Source: Hymenolepis diminuta (lineage: Eukaryota > Platyhelminthes > Cestoda > Cyclophyllidea > Hymenolepididae). From it: 64,000 nucleotides of DNA. The stretch covers positions 1,400,979 to 1,464,978 of the forward strand of contig CAADRB010000032.1 in assembly GCA_900708905.1 (NCBI GenBank). The letters run 5' to 3'. The position numbers and the translations under genes were made by a program. The notes beneath the pieces were generated by a model that was not told the origin of the DNA, made no database searches, and worked only from the letters and a program-made list of their open reading frames with translations. Below are positions 47,801 to 61,231 of this stretch, piece by piece (the stretch's first letter is position 1; each line of letters begins with the position of its first letter).

Positions 47801-50800
47801 AAATTATTTATAAGCCATTTTTGTTGTCTAGTTGTTATTTAAAAGAAACCAATTCCTTTTTTTGGGGAGGGGGAGAGAAATCTTTTAATCGTCCTTTTTA
47901 TTGAATTCTACTCGTTTGACAATAAGCCAGTTACTCGCTAACTAGATCAAGCTTCGTGATTAGTTCTCTCCTCTGGCGGTTCCTAAATTCTGAGAAGAGG
48001 CAAAGACGCTCTTACGGAATGATTTACAGGTAATCATCTTTTATAGAACTTTGTACATATATGACACTCCTAATGTCCTAATCTATGCATAGAACTCTTA
48101 GGCTTGGGATTTGAGGAAGGAGTATTCTAATTATCGTATATTCTTGAATCAGATTAATTAAAAAAGGTATTTGAGTATTAAATAACAGTATAAAATGTGT
48201 TTCATACAAATAAAATTAGTCAAGCGATGAATAAAAATGGAACTCTTAGGAGAGATGAAATGATCTCAATTTATGCACTTAAAGGTAGGAAGTTTATGCA
48301 TGTGTATATCGTTAGAGCGCTGTCCCTCGCGTCCAATCGATGGTAGATTTAATAATGGGAATTAAAAATCCGGGATCCCTTAATACACAGGATTGAGGAC
48401 AGTAGGTCGAAATCCTTAAATCTCTTTATAATGCGGGGCGGTTGAGACGCAACTGCTTATTTTGAAAGTTAATTATTTAGTTTTCTTCAGTTTCTTACCT
48501 AAAAGAAGAATATGGAAGTGAAAGGACAGGTAAGATGTAAGTTAAGATTTGAATTTTACATATGCATTAGTCTGTATTTTTTTAAAGCTCTCCGAACTCC
48601 ATTATGAAACTTCTGACCTTGAGTTACGCATGATTGGCCTTGAAGATCTTTGGATCAATCACAGCGCAACATTGTAATGTCATATTTTTTCTTTTAAAAA
48701 CTGGTTTCCGAACGTCATAGTACGCTGGTAAATCGGCTCGTTGTTGAATATTTAAACGTCTGGAAATCTTTTTTTTAAGATGCTGCTTTTTCATCCACTA
48801 GTGGTTAGAATTTCCGTATTGAATAAATTTGCTTTTCAGTCTTAATGTTCAGCCATTGCGATGGATATTCATTGTGGTGGTATCTGATCGGAAACTTTCA
48901 GAATTCAGTTTACTAACAATGAATAACTTCCTCATAATTTTGTGGCGTTCTCAAAGGATATATTTTCACTTTTTCTGGTGTACATGTTGATTCATCTCTG
49001 CTCTGTCTGATAATTATTGCCTATCTGACTCGCAAAGGCCACAAAACAATCAACTCTTTTAAGCGTATCCTAGTTTAAACTATCCCAGACCAATTTTTCA
49101 CTCTGCCCTGGTACTTATTTCCGCCCTTCCAATTTCCCCTTATTCCTTGCTCCTTTCTAATATACTCATGGTCTTGCTCAGTTCTTGTAATTTGGGAAGG
49201 GCTACTGTTTCATTATTGGTTTTACAATGAGATATATCTAAGTCTCCTGTGTGTAGTTTCACTGACTGGATTTCATAAAATAATTTTTAAAGGCCCACCG
49301 GAAATCTCAAATCGCTAAATGCTTCCACTCTCTTTCCCCCCTTACTGGATTGTTTTCCAATTCTCGCTATCCGAAATTCAAATAATAAAGGGTCGAGATG
49401 CTATTCTATTTAGTTTATCCCTATTTCTTTCCTCTAACACATTTGCTTGATTATTACCAGTGCTCGAGATTAAACAGAGATGGAGGAGAAATTGATATTT
49501 TAATTTCTCAAAAATTGTGTTTGCAATATGGGAATTAGGACTCAAGTCAAATATTACAACACTGGAGGTTTTTTTCGCATTTGTTGAGTTGTTCGCAAAT
49601 TTCGGTTAAGGTTTAAAAGATGTTCAACAGTATTATAAGAGAAGATTGGTCCCAAACATTGAAATTCGATCGTATCTTGATAAAAGTTGGTATTTATAAA
49701 GTCGTCGATAAGGTTTCGGATCTCATCCCTGTAACATCTTGGGAACTATGTGCGAAGGCCCTGAGCACCTCAGAGGGAGCACGCCTTTTCTAATTCACAG
49801 CTTCATGTTGTGTCAATTACAAATGGTCAGCTAGGCAAACTTGACGGCAGAGGAAAGGCCAATCATGTTCAAGTCATCATGTTTCAAAGGGATTTTATCG
49901 TGTGATCTGACATCGAGAACTCGGATACCGCAAGCCCTGCACTTAATTTCAATATTAAACCACTGTATTTGAATAGTAACAATGATAAGGGGAAAACTAG
50001 GCTGATTGAATTTGCAAATCTTTAAATAGTCACTAAATAAAGACTTGATGTAGCTCCTTTTGTGGGAAACTCACATTCTGCCATCCTTCGTGATTAGAAT
50101 TAATTAATACTGGATGTACACCTTTAAGTATCCAAATCCTTGAATTCAGACTTAACAGACGTGTACGCTGGACGCTACATCTCCAGCTCACGTAATATAT
50201 TTTATGAAATCTTGAATAGTAAAGCAAAATGTAACCTTTTTAAATAATTATCAATAACCGGCCATAGTTGGCCATTCGTTTGGCAGCTTTGCATTTATAT
50301 TTCAGGGCAATTAGAAGAAGGAACCAAAATAGAATAACAATTCTTCCGTTTTCTGCTCTAATCTGATTCTGTTGATCGAAAACCCTATTTCCTCCCTTTG
50401 TATGATAGAATATTGGCAGTCTTTTAAATAACAATAATATCAATGTGCATCTACAGGATAAATCACGTTTGCTAAATGGCTAGTAAATTAGGTAAACATC
50501 CCTATGACTTGAACTGGCCAACCAGTTTCAGTGTATGACCTGAAGAAGATTCTCTAATAAAGCTAGAGGTTAGAGATCTGTATAGTCAAGACAATTTGCT
50601 TAATTAACGCTGATTATTATGCTGATTGAATGCAAATAATATTTCAAGTCAACTGAAGAAAAGTGTAAATAACACTACACTTGGATGACTTCTGAAGGAG
50701 CAGCCGCGTTCGTTTTCTGTTCTGATTTACGGGTTCATGATCGCTGGATCAATGGCAGGCCTGTATACTCTAACTTTTAGGTTTTCGAGAATGAAATGGA

Positions 50801-53800
50801 CTTGTGGTGCGCACCCGATAGCTCATAGGTCTGCTCGTCCTCTAAGCAGTTCCCACTTGCTGACTTCTACTTCATCGTGTTATAATTTTTCAGGCGATGG
50901 TTTTGATTGCTTGCTCATCGATAAACAATGGAAGTTTGACCGTCTATCAAAACCTAGGTCCCACTCGCTCATTACTGACCCTTTTTCCTTTCCAGTTCCT
51001 TTTTCCTCGCTCTTCTACCATTCATTCCCGATTGTACAATAACCACGTTGCTCTACTTAATTCTTTGTTTTCACCTTTTAGAGGGGCTATTGTATCCTAT
51101 AACCCTTTAGTGAGACCATTCATTTCATGACTGGACTTTTAAGCCTGATTTAGCCAGTTCTACTATTGGGATTAGAGGGATTTTAGATACATACATGTTT
51201 TATCGATTGCAGGTGGCATAATGACAATCTTGAGAATGTTTATTGTCTGCCGTCTGTGCCTTTGAGTTTTGTTATCCACTCCTCAATTTTATACTCGAGG
51301 GAACTCCTTTCTACGTTCCTTACGTATCTTCATACGTTTCAACTCTTTCTCTATATCCTCTTTGTGTAGCGGCATCGGCTTTATCTCTTAAGTTCTCATA
51401 CTGCGCCTGCGTATACATAATTTATTGTTGTTAGTTATCATTAAAAATGTGTCTCAGACCTTTGCTCGGTCATACGACTGTTTTTATTTATGCACTTTCT
51501 CTCCTAGATTAGCAATCTGGTGAACATGTACTATGGAGAGTCGCAAAAACTCACCGAAGCTGTCTTCTCTCTTGCCCATAAACTCCAGCCCTCCATCATC
51601 TTCATCGACGAAATTGGTAAGACTACATAATTTTTCAATAAGAATATCTTGTACTCTAATTAATTAGTGGGCAAGCTAGTTCACACCGCATTGTATTCTT
51701 TTAATAAACCATTATAATACTCATATTCGTACTGTTAGGTGCTCACTGAAGTAATATTATGGTTGCAGTTGCCCAGACTCAGTACAAAGGTAAAAGAATT
51801 CTGGTATGACGGCTTCATTATTAAGAAAATACAGCACCTTATGTATCGTTAGGATATGTCGGGAATGGAGTGGCCACATGATTCCTGGGGGTGAGTATAG
51901 AAGAACGGTAATCGAATAAACCGGTGCAAAAGGAAAGAATTCTGTTAATTGCACTGACATTTGATTTTACTTCTTATTAGGTACAGTCATGCCTTAGCTC
52001 GTTATTTCCTTTAGGCAGGCTTCGTATCGGTCTATATTTAATAAGGCTTCTTTTGGTCTTAACTAATCTTCAACCCAACTTACCACTTCTAAATATCACC
52101 AGCCAAAAAGGGCTTAATGCTAAAAACGGGTATATTGAGATTTCAGTCCCCTTTTTCCCCAGTAATCTTAACATTGAGTGATCTTCATCTCCATGTCCAA
52201 CTCGAATGTTTAATTTAATCTACGAACTTAATATTTATTATTATTCTCACATATAGTACTCGAGTAGGTTAATCCGCAAAATCCCATTTTATTTGATGAC
52301 TTTATCCTAATTTAAGCTTATGTTTAATTTGTTACGGATCACTGAAGCGAAGCACGTTTCTATTATGTTGTTGAATAAGGAAAATAAAACATAATTCTCT
52401 TTTGCTTCTCATTGTCTTTCCCTGGATTTCAGTTTTCATTCTTTAACAATTTTAAAAATGTTGTTTTCAATAATAGTAGTAATTGATAAGCTCAATAGAG
52501 GAAATTGTTTTCCTAAGCTCATCTCATCCTTGATTCCCTGATATTCTACTATTCCCCTCTTGACTAGGAATAGCGGGCATGGTTGGTCGTTCCAAATGTA
52601 ATAACCTGTAATATGGCAGACTAGCCACAGGTATTTCCTAACAATATTTAACATTTTACATTCTCGCTTAGACTTTGGATCAGCTTATTGATTGGTTAAC
52701 AGCACGTCCTAGCATCCAATTTAAAGATTAGGTTTTCTCGGGTTAGTGAGTGGACTTAAGTTGTTATCCTGATGACTCCTGATAACCCGAGAGGAACGAA
52801 GACCAATAGCAATATGCTTAGTCAGTTATGTTGACTTTTATTTGCGTAAGACTTATAGATAAATCTAAAGAATCCTGGCGAATGCCAGAGGTCGAAATGA
52901 GGTCATAATTCTTATCAAAACAATTCCACACAAAAGAAAAAAACTTGTTTAAGTTTTCAGGCTGCGTTTTCACAATTGCTATGATTACCAATTGCATTTG
53001 TAACTTGGATACTTGGAGATCCACTGTAAGAATACGCATGGATACTTTGTTTTAACTTGGATTCCTATCCAAGGTAAATCGAAAATTCTCTTTTTTCAGA
53101 CTCCTTTCTTTCAACTCGTTCATCTCATGACAATGAGGCTACACGAATGATGAAAACCCAATTCATGGCTTTATGGGATGGTCTACTCTCCGAGACTGAC
53201 AGTCGAATTCTTGTCATGGGTGCTACGAACCGACCCAGTGATTTGGATAGTGCTATCCTTCGTCGTTTGCCCTACAAGGTAAGTAAATGAATTAGCTCTT
53301 CTACTAACTGAAGTACCTACAGAATCGAGCTGCTAACCGGGAGCCAGAAATGTTTAATCAAAGTCGTTTGACTACCAGCCGCAATCTGGGAATTTTGAAG
53401 AGGGACTTAACATTGTTATCTTGCAGATACAATATTGCATTTGTGATCTGAAAGCTTATTTTTCACAGAATGTTGATAGATCTAGTTAACTTCGAGTTCA
53501 TCCAATCGGTAGTATAGAATTTGCAGGATGGAAAAGATCGACAGTAAAGGTTGCCAATCCATAATAGAGGAGATGTCTGTGTTTCATAAATTTTTACCAT
53601 GTTCACATTATCTTATCGTTTCAGGTTAAAGTCCCTTTGCCAAATGCTGCTCAGCGTTTGCAGATCCTCAAGATTCACTTGAAGGATGAACCTCTGGAAA
53701 ATTCAGTAAATACTAAGTATCTTCAGGAATTTGCGAACCGAGCTGAGGGTCTTTCGGGTAGTGATCTGTTTGAAATCTGTCGAGAAGCTGCTCTGCGTGG

Positions 53801-56800
53801 ACTCAAGGACTGTTTGAACTCTGCTGAAGTTGACGGACAACTTAAACTGTAAGTACTCTCAATTATAATGATAAAATTGCTCTATTTGTGGCACGTCGGT
53901 GCAGAGGATGACGTTCTGATATGTAGCCTTTCAACCGCCTCTGTCTTTTTTGTCTTTAAGCTGTCGAAAATTGGGCACTGAAGGTTCTCGTTGATCGTTG
54001 CACCTGAGGAATAGTGATGCCGCCAACAGTTAAAAAAAGTATTGTTTCATTTTCTTCGCATGCAGTTGGCGGTCTTGCAACTCTATTTTCCCTCGAATTT
54101 CCTTGAGGTGGAGTTTCATGCTTTTAGAGACAGGGATCGGCGGTGTTGGCTGCTTTAGTTATGGCTGCCTGATCAAACAAAAGATCCTCCTGACGGTCAT
54201 GACTGTGTTAGCTTTCTTCCTAGTTCTCCTTCTTACCTGACGACTCAGATATTGTCTACATATGTCTCTTAAATAAATCCTGAAGATTGAATTGTTTAAT
54301 TGAGCTCCCAATTTTACTTTTTTTTAATTTTGAAAAAGAAAAAATAATCCAGTGGCTCAGCCTGTTTTTTATGGATAAACGAATATCATTTATCGGTAGA
54401 CTAACTTCTAGGGTAGGTGCTTAGGTGTGTATACGCGGTAGGAATTAAACTTACCCTTCAGCCTTCCTACTTTTGTTGCAAATGGGGAGAAAAGGTTACT
54501 TTTCTGTTCTTAAATGTTTAAAGCAATTAATCAAACAAGTAGGTAACTTGAGGGAAAAATTTGCATTTAGCTGGACAAATAAGAAGAGTTATGCAAAAAT
54601 TTAAAAGTGTCTATTCTTATTACCTAACAAATTCTAAACACTAGATTGCATTGAATTATTTCTCCTATGCTATTCAACGCCTTTTTCATATATGCTCCAT
54701 TTAAACAAAGTTTTATATCCAAGTTATGATTCAGACAAAGGTTAACTAGATTTCAATATGTTTACTGAAGAAGGGAGAAAGGTATACTGTAGGATTTCAG
54801 TCCTGAAACCAAGAGTTCTACATACGTCAGGTTGCCATTAGGACCTCTTGGGTCTTAAAACTTCATTCCTTGAGTAATTTAAAAGCATTCGGCTGGAGCT
54901 TAGCTCTCAAGGTGGTAAGTGAGTGAAAATTGTAGTCGATGGATTTAAGAGTTTGCACTTTCTTAATTCCCGATTTCACAAACCAATTTAAATTCGTCTG
55001 ACTGCAGAAAAAAACGATAACTTGGAGGTGACCAAGGTTTAACGATCGGATGGCGGCATCGTTCCCGTCTTTACGGTTACAAATCCGTTAGTTGTTGTAA
55101 GCTAGATTTTTTTTATCTAACTGCGAGGATAGTTTTCATGATTTTAATTGTTTGATCACTTTGAATGTAATTAAGATCAGATTTTGTATCACCTAACTTC
55201 CTTTCTTCCACTGTTTATCAAAATGTCTTGCCTTTCTGGACTACTGATTCCTTTTTGTGAGTAGTGAAATTATTAAATCCGTTTTTATTTTGAATGGAGT
55301 GATCCAGCTCCATTATCTAGCAATTATGTCTACTGAATGCATGTCTGATCTCAAAGCTTTTTATCTTATTTGCCTATATGGCCATTTATTTGGAATTAAT
55401 CATTACTTAATTATCTTTTGGCTGCCATAACTTTGATCCAATCTGTGGTAGATCGCTTGCTATTTAACAGGTTGGCAGCTAGCTTAATTGAGTGTCTGAT
55501 CTTATGACTCTTAACCCACTGACCTATTTTCAAGATCGTTCTATGGTTCGTATGCGTCTAGTCAAAATCATATGTTTACAAAATAAAAAAGTCCACGTTT
55601 GCGTCTGTTACCTGTAATATCCTTTTTCTTTAAACGCTCAACTGCCCTTATCCCTTTTTGATTATGAAGGTGTTCCGCCTTTAGAGAGTGCCTTTTTTCC
55701 ACCATTATACTCTAACTCCAGGGTCGCATAGGAATTGGCTTATTGTTTGCTCACGTCTGTTAGAGATTAAAAATGATATGCAAGATTTTGATTTGTTTAA
55801 ATACACATTTTATTGCTTGGATTTGTCGTGTGGTGTTTAGTTTTATTTAAGTTACGTAGTTCATCTGTTAAATCATCATCAATCTTTCATATGGACATTC
55901 TGCAATTCAATGTGAAAAAATTGGTGGATTCTCGAAGCTCTGTCCATTTTGCCGAATTAGATTAATCTATAATAACGTCCGTTTACTTAAAAAGCTGATA
56001 ATGCATTATTATACCATGCGGCCATGCAAGTACGTAGCTATAATTTAGCGAAGGGCTAAGGAGATTTGTCCCATGGAGCACTGGATTTTTTTTCGTCACC
56101 AATTAATTTAGAAGAATATCTACTGCTATTTGCTTCAATGGTTTCTCAGAAAGTCCTTTGAAGAGGCCCGTATTGAATGTAATGCCAACGGTGCAGATAA
56201 CATACCGATATGTGGCGTTTCATTCCACCAATACGAATATAAAATGTGTGATATGGTGCTCAATATAAATTCTGTGGACTAGCCCCAACTAACTGGATGC
56301 TAAATCACTTGTATCGGAGGTAACGGACAATTGCCTCCCAATTTATTAAAGATTACAAAATCTGTCTATGCGTATTTACCGAGCGCCGTCTCTAAGTCTA
56401 ATCTTCTTGAGGTGATTGAAATAATTGGACTATTGAGGCTCCCAATCTCTTAGTGTCGATTACTGTTAATTGACGTCTTTATGTCTGCTTGCAATCATCT
56501 TAATAAGAAGCCGAATCGAATATTTTCAGCTTGCCTAATCAAAGTTTACGGGCTTCAATCATCATGCACTTGATTGTCAATTTTGGCATTCCACGCTCGT
56601 GTCCGAGAATGCTATCTCATCACTACTAAATAATTGGCTATATTAATAATATATTGTTTTTTATTGACATGTTTTTGCGATTAAGTCAAGTTCTGATTGT
56701 ATCTGTTTCCTAATGTATATTAGAATGTTTGATATTTTGCATAGACTTGAATTTATCATTAATTTAAAATATTCACGTTGGTCTTCTTTGTATGCTGATT

Positions 56801-59800
56801 GATTTTGAAAGTTGAATGTTTAAACAACCTTTTCAGCCACCCCAGAATTCCATTAGTCAATAATATCTTAATACACAATTTAGAAGTAACCCCCTATTTT
56901 AATAAATGAATAACTTGATTGTTAGTCACTTTTTATAGAAATAAAAAAAAAGAAGTCATATAACATGGAATTTTATCTGAAAAATCAACTTACATTTATG
57001 CCTTTTACTGCAGATTCTTACGCCGCTCCAGATTCATTCATGGAATCGGAGTTTTTTACCACGGGTCTTAATGATTTGTGTATGCATATTTGCAATGATC
57101 CCTCATCATCTTTGCACCCGAACAACTAGTTTCCAAACTCCTTAGTGCGTCGGTTACCTGAATACTTTCTCGGACCTTGAAGTCTTTATATGCAGTTATT
57201 TTTAGTCTCTCTGCATTAAATGGTCTATCAAGATTTAAAAATGCATCAGTAAAATTTCACAAGGCTAACACTGTGTAATAATTAAAATAGCCACTTTGAA
57301 CGCTCAAATTATTTTTTTTCCACACAGACCACGTTTTGGCTTGAAAATGTCCAGGCTTAAAGAACCGAAATGGTTTTTTTTTAAATATTTCTTTGGATCT
57401 GGTAAAAGGGAGAAATCGGCAGTCAAAAACACAAAGCTACTATTTCATTACCTCATAATTCGAGCTTTACTAAAATGTTTTCTTAAGTAAGAAGAACAAA
57501 GGGGATTCTCTGCGTCTGAAATGAATGCTAAAGGAAAGAACAAAATAGAGGGAAGAGAGCAGCTGCTGCATAAAATACAAAGTCTAGAAAATTATATCTT
57601 TAAAAGGAACAATTGTATCCTAGAAATTTCTCAGTGTATATTGTCTGCTTTCCCCCTTTTCCATAGTTAAGATGTTTTCGTTAGCTTACAATTTCATGCA
57701 GAAATAATAAATGAATAAAGTGGCAAATAAAATGAATAACAATATTTCGCTCTCATATATGAACATGTGAGACGAACTTTTCTGTTATCGATATCACGCT
57801 ATGGGGTAGCAAATACGAAATGGAGTAGTAAAATCGTCTACTAATGGTTGAAAGGGAGCAATCGAATAGAAGTGAAAATATAGCCAGCATTTAAAGAGTC
57901 ATTTTTTTATTTAATGAGTATGGTTAACTGTTTCATTCATTGACGTTTACCGTTTCAAATTCCAGATCAATATCTAGGTTCATGTTCGCAATATTCAGAG
58001 TTTATTTTTTAGGGTTCGTCATATCGATTCAGTGCATTTGGCTAAGGTAATAGCAGGACAATTAAGGTTAACGGGATTTTAACATAGCACTGTTCACTAG
58101 ATTTCACTCAAGGCGAATACTAATGTGCTTTTAAATTATTGTTCTGTTTTATTGTTATTGCTTTAATCATTGAAAGTCATCTGAATAAGGAGAACAGCAG
58201 ACGAGTTTAATAAAGTGGGAAAGGGAGAGGGAATCAAGAAAAAGTAGAAATGAAGCCAGGACATTATGAATCCTGCCTACTTTGAAATTAGATTCATGAA
58301 GTTGCCCACAGTCTCATAAGAGGAAAAGTTCACTTTGTAATATTCTAATGTTCATTTTCATCATTTGACTCCGGGTTCAAGGGGTAAGATTGTCTTCTAT
58401 AATCAGAAATTACTGACCGGTTGATTTGATTCCGTGTTTGGTCGTGTTACCTCTACTTATTTGTATCGTATCGCTCCCATGCGTAGCTAGATGTGACCAC
58501 CAACGATTTTTAGCATAGCAGAACTCTATGTGTTATTTCGTGCATTTTCCTAGACTTTGTTTTTCCAGAAAATCAGACGCCTTAGTCCAGTTTTATTCGT
58601 CAAAATCCACTTTTGCTTAAATTGTTTGTTTTCTTTCTTCTCCGACGGTCGTAAATAAAACACAATAAAACAAAGGACAACTCGCCCAATTAAATGAAAG
58701 AACTTTGCTTTTTCGTCTTTTACGATGAAAAAGACTACTACTCGCCTTTTTTCTGATCTTTTGTGTCTAGTAGGTGCCTTCCTTAAAATTAGTAAATGAC
58801 ATCACTTTGATTTGTGCGTAGAAAATTTCCCATGTATTTACACGTAATGTGAAGATTTTTTAACTGATTACAAAGTGGCCCACTAGATCCTGCTTTTTGC
58901 TTAGTCACTCTCAAATGTTCTGAACGATTTGGATAGTTTTGCGGCGTCAACTATCTCCATTTGTTAAATTTGCAAAATTAAGTTCGTTCACGCTCGTTTG
59001 TTGATTTTGGGTTCATATTTTTTGTGCAAGTGTTGATCTTAATTCTACCTCTTAAGCAAGGTTTAGTAGGCGAAGGAGTTTTCTAACTTACTGCTCCTGT
59101 TAATCTCATCAAATCACGGTACTTAGGTTCTCTGTCTCTATTGCTTTCTGAGACAGAGTTTTTAATTAAAATCGATGAGTTCCTAAGCCGCGATAAACCT
59201 TAAGTTCGTTCGGATAAAGGCTCTCCGTTACTCATTTCGGTTAGGTCGATGACATTTGGGGCCCCTTGCCGAGAAACTTGAATTCTGCCCCCTCCTTCCC
59301 CCATCCCTATTAGCTAGATTTAACCAATATTATTGCATATTCCGCTCACTGAGTTTGCATCTATGGCCATCGAACTTCTATCCCCTGATGTTTTACTCGG
59401 GTTAAAATTAGATCAACAACATGTCAGTCCCGGTCATCTAAGGAACTGCTCGGTATTATTTGAAACCTGACTCCTCAAAATGAATTATAATAGGCCCACC
59501 TGCATTTTTAGTTTTGGGCTGAATAAGAAACTAATTGTTATAAAATCCCATATTTCTCAGATCATCCATCTTCTAAAATGTCACACCTGAATGTCATGCA
59601 AACGAACATTCGAACAAAGATTTAAATGTTTAGTTCAATGGGAACTTCTAGAATGTCAAAGGTCACACGGGTCACTCGTTGGTGGATTATGACTAGTCAA
59701 AAGGAAATATCAAAATGTCAATTTTCAAGTATGGCAACGTTGTTCTCATTCCAAAACAGATGTTGTAAAACGTGCTTGCGAATTATTACGTTTTATTAAA

Positions 59801-61193
59801 CACAAGTAGGACAGAAAGCGGGAGTTAAAAACGCGTCATATTACCAGATGGCCGTAAATTATGCATATGTGCTTTAGCTCTGAACGGTCACTTCCTCCTC
59901 CCACCCACTCCCTCTCCCAAAAACAATCTCACTTGACCTATCAATTTCCACTCCTCAAGGTCGTTTGTAAGAGCGATCGGTGTGTGACGTCGGACGTGGA
60001 AATTAATAGCGGAAGAAGCCGTAGTAGTTGCATAAAGTACCCGTATGTTCTGCATGTTTTGAAGCCTTTGGTTCTGGGACTTGGGAAAGTTGAAAACAGA
60101 TTAGATAACCAGCCCTGGATACTAAAAATAAACAATTTTCGATATTACTTGTAAGTATTGGGGGAAGGGTTGTAAAATAAAAACCATTTCTTTTTATTAA
60201 AAGGAATGTAAACTTTTTTTGGGGTTAGGGTAATAACTAACAGCTGGCAGGTAACAACAGGAACAACAGTTGCAGAGCAGAACACCAAGAGCTGACTAGG
60301 CCAAAATGTATCGATCAAGCACCATTGGGGATTCAAGTGAAGAAGGGAGAGCTGAGGAACAGAGGAGATTAGGGGAAAACGAGGGAGCCGGTGAATGGCA
60401 AGCGTGTGTCTGTGCATGTGTGTATGTAAGTGGAAATAAAATGGGGGTCTATATGACTCACTTGGGCTGACACGTGAGTGCAGACGTACTTTTAAGTTGA
60501 ACGGGTAGATTATAGAAGGGAGGAAATTGATAAACGCGTTTAGATAACAGATGGGGATTTTGAGCCATAGGGACACTGCGGCTTTGTGGATAAAAAACCG
60601 GAGTATTTTCATGGGGAGTGCGAATAAAGAGTAATTCTGGAAATACAGAGAGTCATCCTTCACTTTAATTCACTTATTTAAGAATAGTATCCTATTTTTG
60701 GTTCTAGATAGACTAAGAGTAAGCGTGAAAACAACTCTGTTTTTTAGAATAAAAATGTGTTTTGTTTTTTAAACATTCACCAATGTAGGTTTTGATTATC
60801 TATCTGAGAAATGCTGATAGATTTGGAGAGAGTAGCTTTCGATTTTTGTCATCTTTAAAGATAGTTTAGTGGTCTTTTTTTTCTGTCTCCCAATATCCGA
60901 CAATCACTTTCATAAAAATTGGAAAATTATGTCGGCAGTACTAATTGAATCTTTTCTAAAATGTAGACAAAAAGGCTCTTTAGGTTATATTTAGTGGTCT
61001 TAATAATTGCCATTCCTGAAAATAAATCATTATTTATGGATTATTAATCACCGATAAATTTTTTTTCAGAAACAATCTGGATCCGCACATAACTGTTGAC
61101 GACTTTGAATTCGCATTCAGGAAATTCCAAGAACATAAACCCGAGGGACACATGATGTCGGTGCTGAAACTGCAAGCTGATGAATTAGACTAG
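35802..61193 (+). CDS. ATAD1: ATAD1/Msp1 AAA+ ATPase of the outer mitochondrial/peroxisomal membrane
   Basis: Membrane-anchored ATPase that extracts mislocalised tail-anchored proteins. Seven coding exons: 35802-36005, 39167-39283, 41114-41431, 51508-51616, 53100-53278, 53625-53848, 61070-61193 (stop TAG). All phases agree, giving 424 residues. A membrane segment lies at about 69-91 ([19 protein letters not shown]). Walker A GPPGCGKT is at 188-195, Walker B IIFIDEID at 243-250, sensor 1 ATNRP at 291-295, then [11 protein letters not shown] and AEGLSGSDL (human protein: GFSGSDL). The pore loop reads NMYYGES where human ATAD1 has KWYGES. Human ATAD1 is 361 residues; the extra length is a 60-70 residue N-terminal part with no known domain. 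The first coding exon begins only 15 bases before the ATG, so the 5' UTR is elsewhere or added by trans-splicing. Intron 41432-51507 is 10 kb and full of repeats. AATAAA at 61226. Confidence 0.92.
36158..36223 (-). pseudogene. tRNA-Asp-like sequence (pseudogene or SINE head)
   Basis: The minus strand shows an anticodon loop CTGTCAC (GTC, Asp) and a good T arm GTGGG-TTCGAGA-CTCAC. An A-box-like GTAGGTAGCATAC is present, but the acceptor and D stems do not pair, so it is not a working tRNA. Lies in the first ATAD1 intron. Confidence 0.55.
41535..41720 (+). repeat. Dispersed repeat, family 2, copy 2
   Basis: TTTAGATAGACAGACGTGAT, ACGATAGGAGAAGTCAGTCA, GGAAGGGATTTTATCATGAC and TTAGACACTGAG line up with the copies at 5935 and 49800. 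In the large ATAD1 intron. Confidence 0.45.
42180..42420. repeat. A/G-rich repeat, possibly a diverged LTR relative
   Basis: TCGAGTAAGAAGACCAATAG followed by an A/G-rich part and AGAAGCGTCAGTACTGAGGG shares blocks with 35500-35610 and 61690-61790, and weakly with the LTR family (GAGTAAGAGC...CCAAGAGTTGA). Relationship uncertain. Confidence 0.3.
44562..44623 (-). repeat. tRNA-derived SINE head
   Basis: The minus strand reads CAGTGGCTCAGCGCATTGCA (A-box-like), then CCCGGGTTTGAAGCCCATC (B-box-like, close to GGTTCGAANCC). Related fragments lie at about 44040-44170. In the large ATAD1 intron. Confidence 0.5.
46933..47105 (+). repeat. tRNA-derived SINE with A and B boxes
   Basis: TGGCGTGGTAATTAACG (A box) and CACGGGTTCGGTAACC (B box) frame an anticodon-like loop CTGCCAAG between pairing CTCCT and AGGAG, similar to tRNA-Gly(GCC). 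The body (ACGGTTAAATCTGGCTGATG, AAAGAGGTGGTATACCCC) recurs at 28088 and 34985. Short ORFs on both strands here are repeat artefacts. Confidence 0.65.
49800..49945 (+). repeat. Dispersed repeat, family 2, copy 3
   Basis: GAAAGGCCAATCATGTTCAA, TTTCAAAGGGATTTTATCG and GATCTGACATCGAGA match copies 1 and 2 in order. In the large ATAD1 intron. Confidence 0.45.
60217..60662 (-). repeat. Solo LTR of the Ty3/gypsy family, in last ATAD1 intron
   Basis: Matches 15357-15832 along its length: minus-strand start TGAAGGATGACTCTC (60662), then CGCACTCCCCATG, and an end near GTTATTACCCTAACCCC (60217). The minus-strand ORF 60145-60663 is a reading of this LTR, not a gene. Confidence 0.65.
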
Positions 61194-61225
61194 TTTTCTA
61201 TCCTTCTATATTTATCATGTTTTTC

Positions 61226-61231
61226 AATAAA
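61226..61231 (+). terminator. Poly(A) signal of ATAD1
   Basis: AATAAA 33 bases after the stop codon, indicating a very short 3' UTR. Confidence 0.65.

Noticed and set aside
50737..51130. Two plus-strand ORFs of 101 and 77 codons in the large ATAD1 intron
   Set aside because: No splice logic, overlap in two frames, no domain; consistent with chance.
60145..60663. Minus-strand ORF of 172 codons
   Set aside because: It coincides with a solo LTR whose relatives at 5488 and 15357 do not keep the frame.
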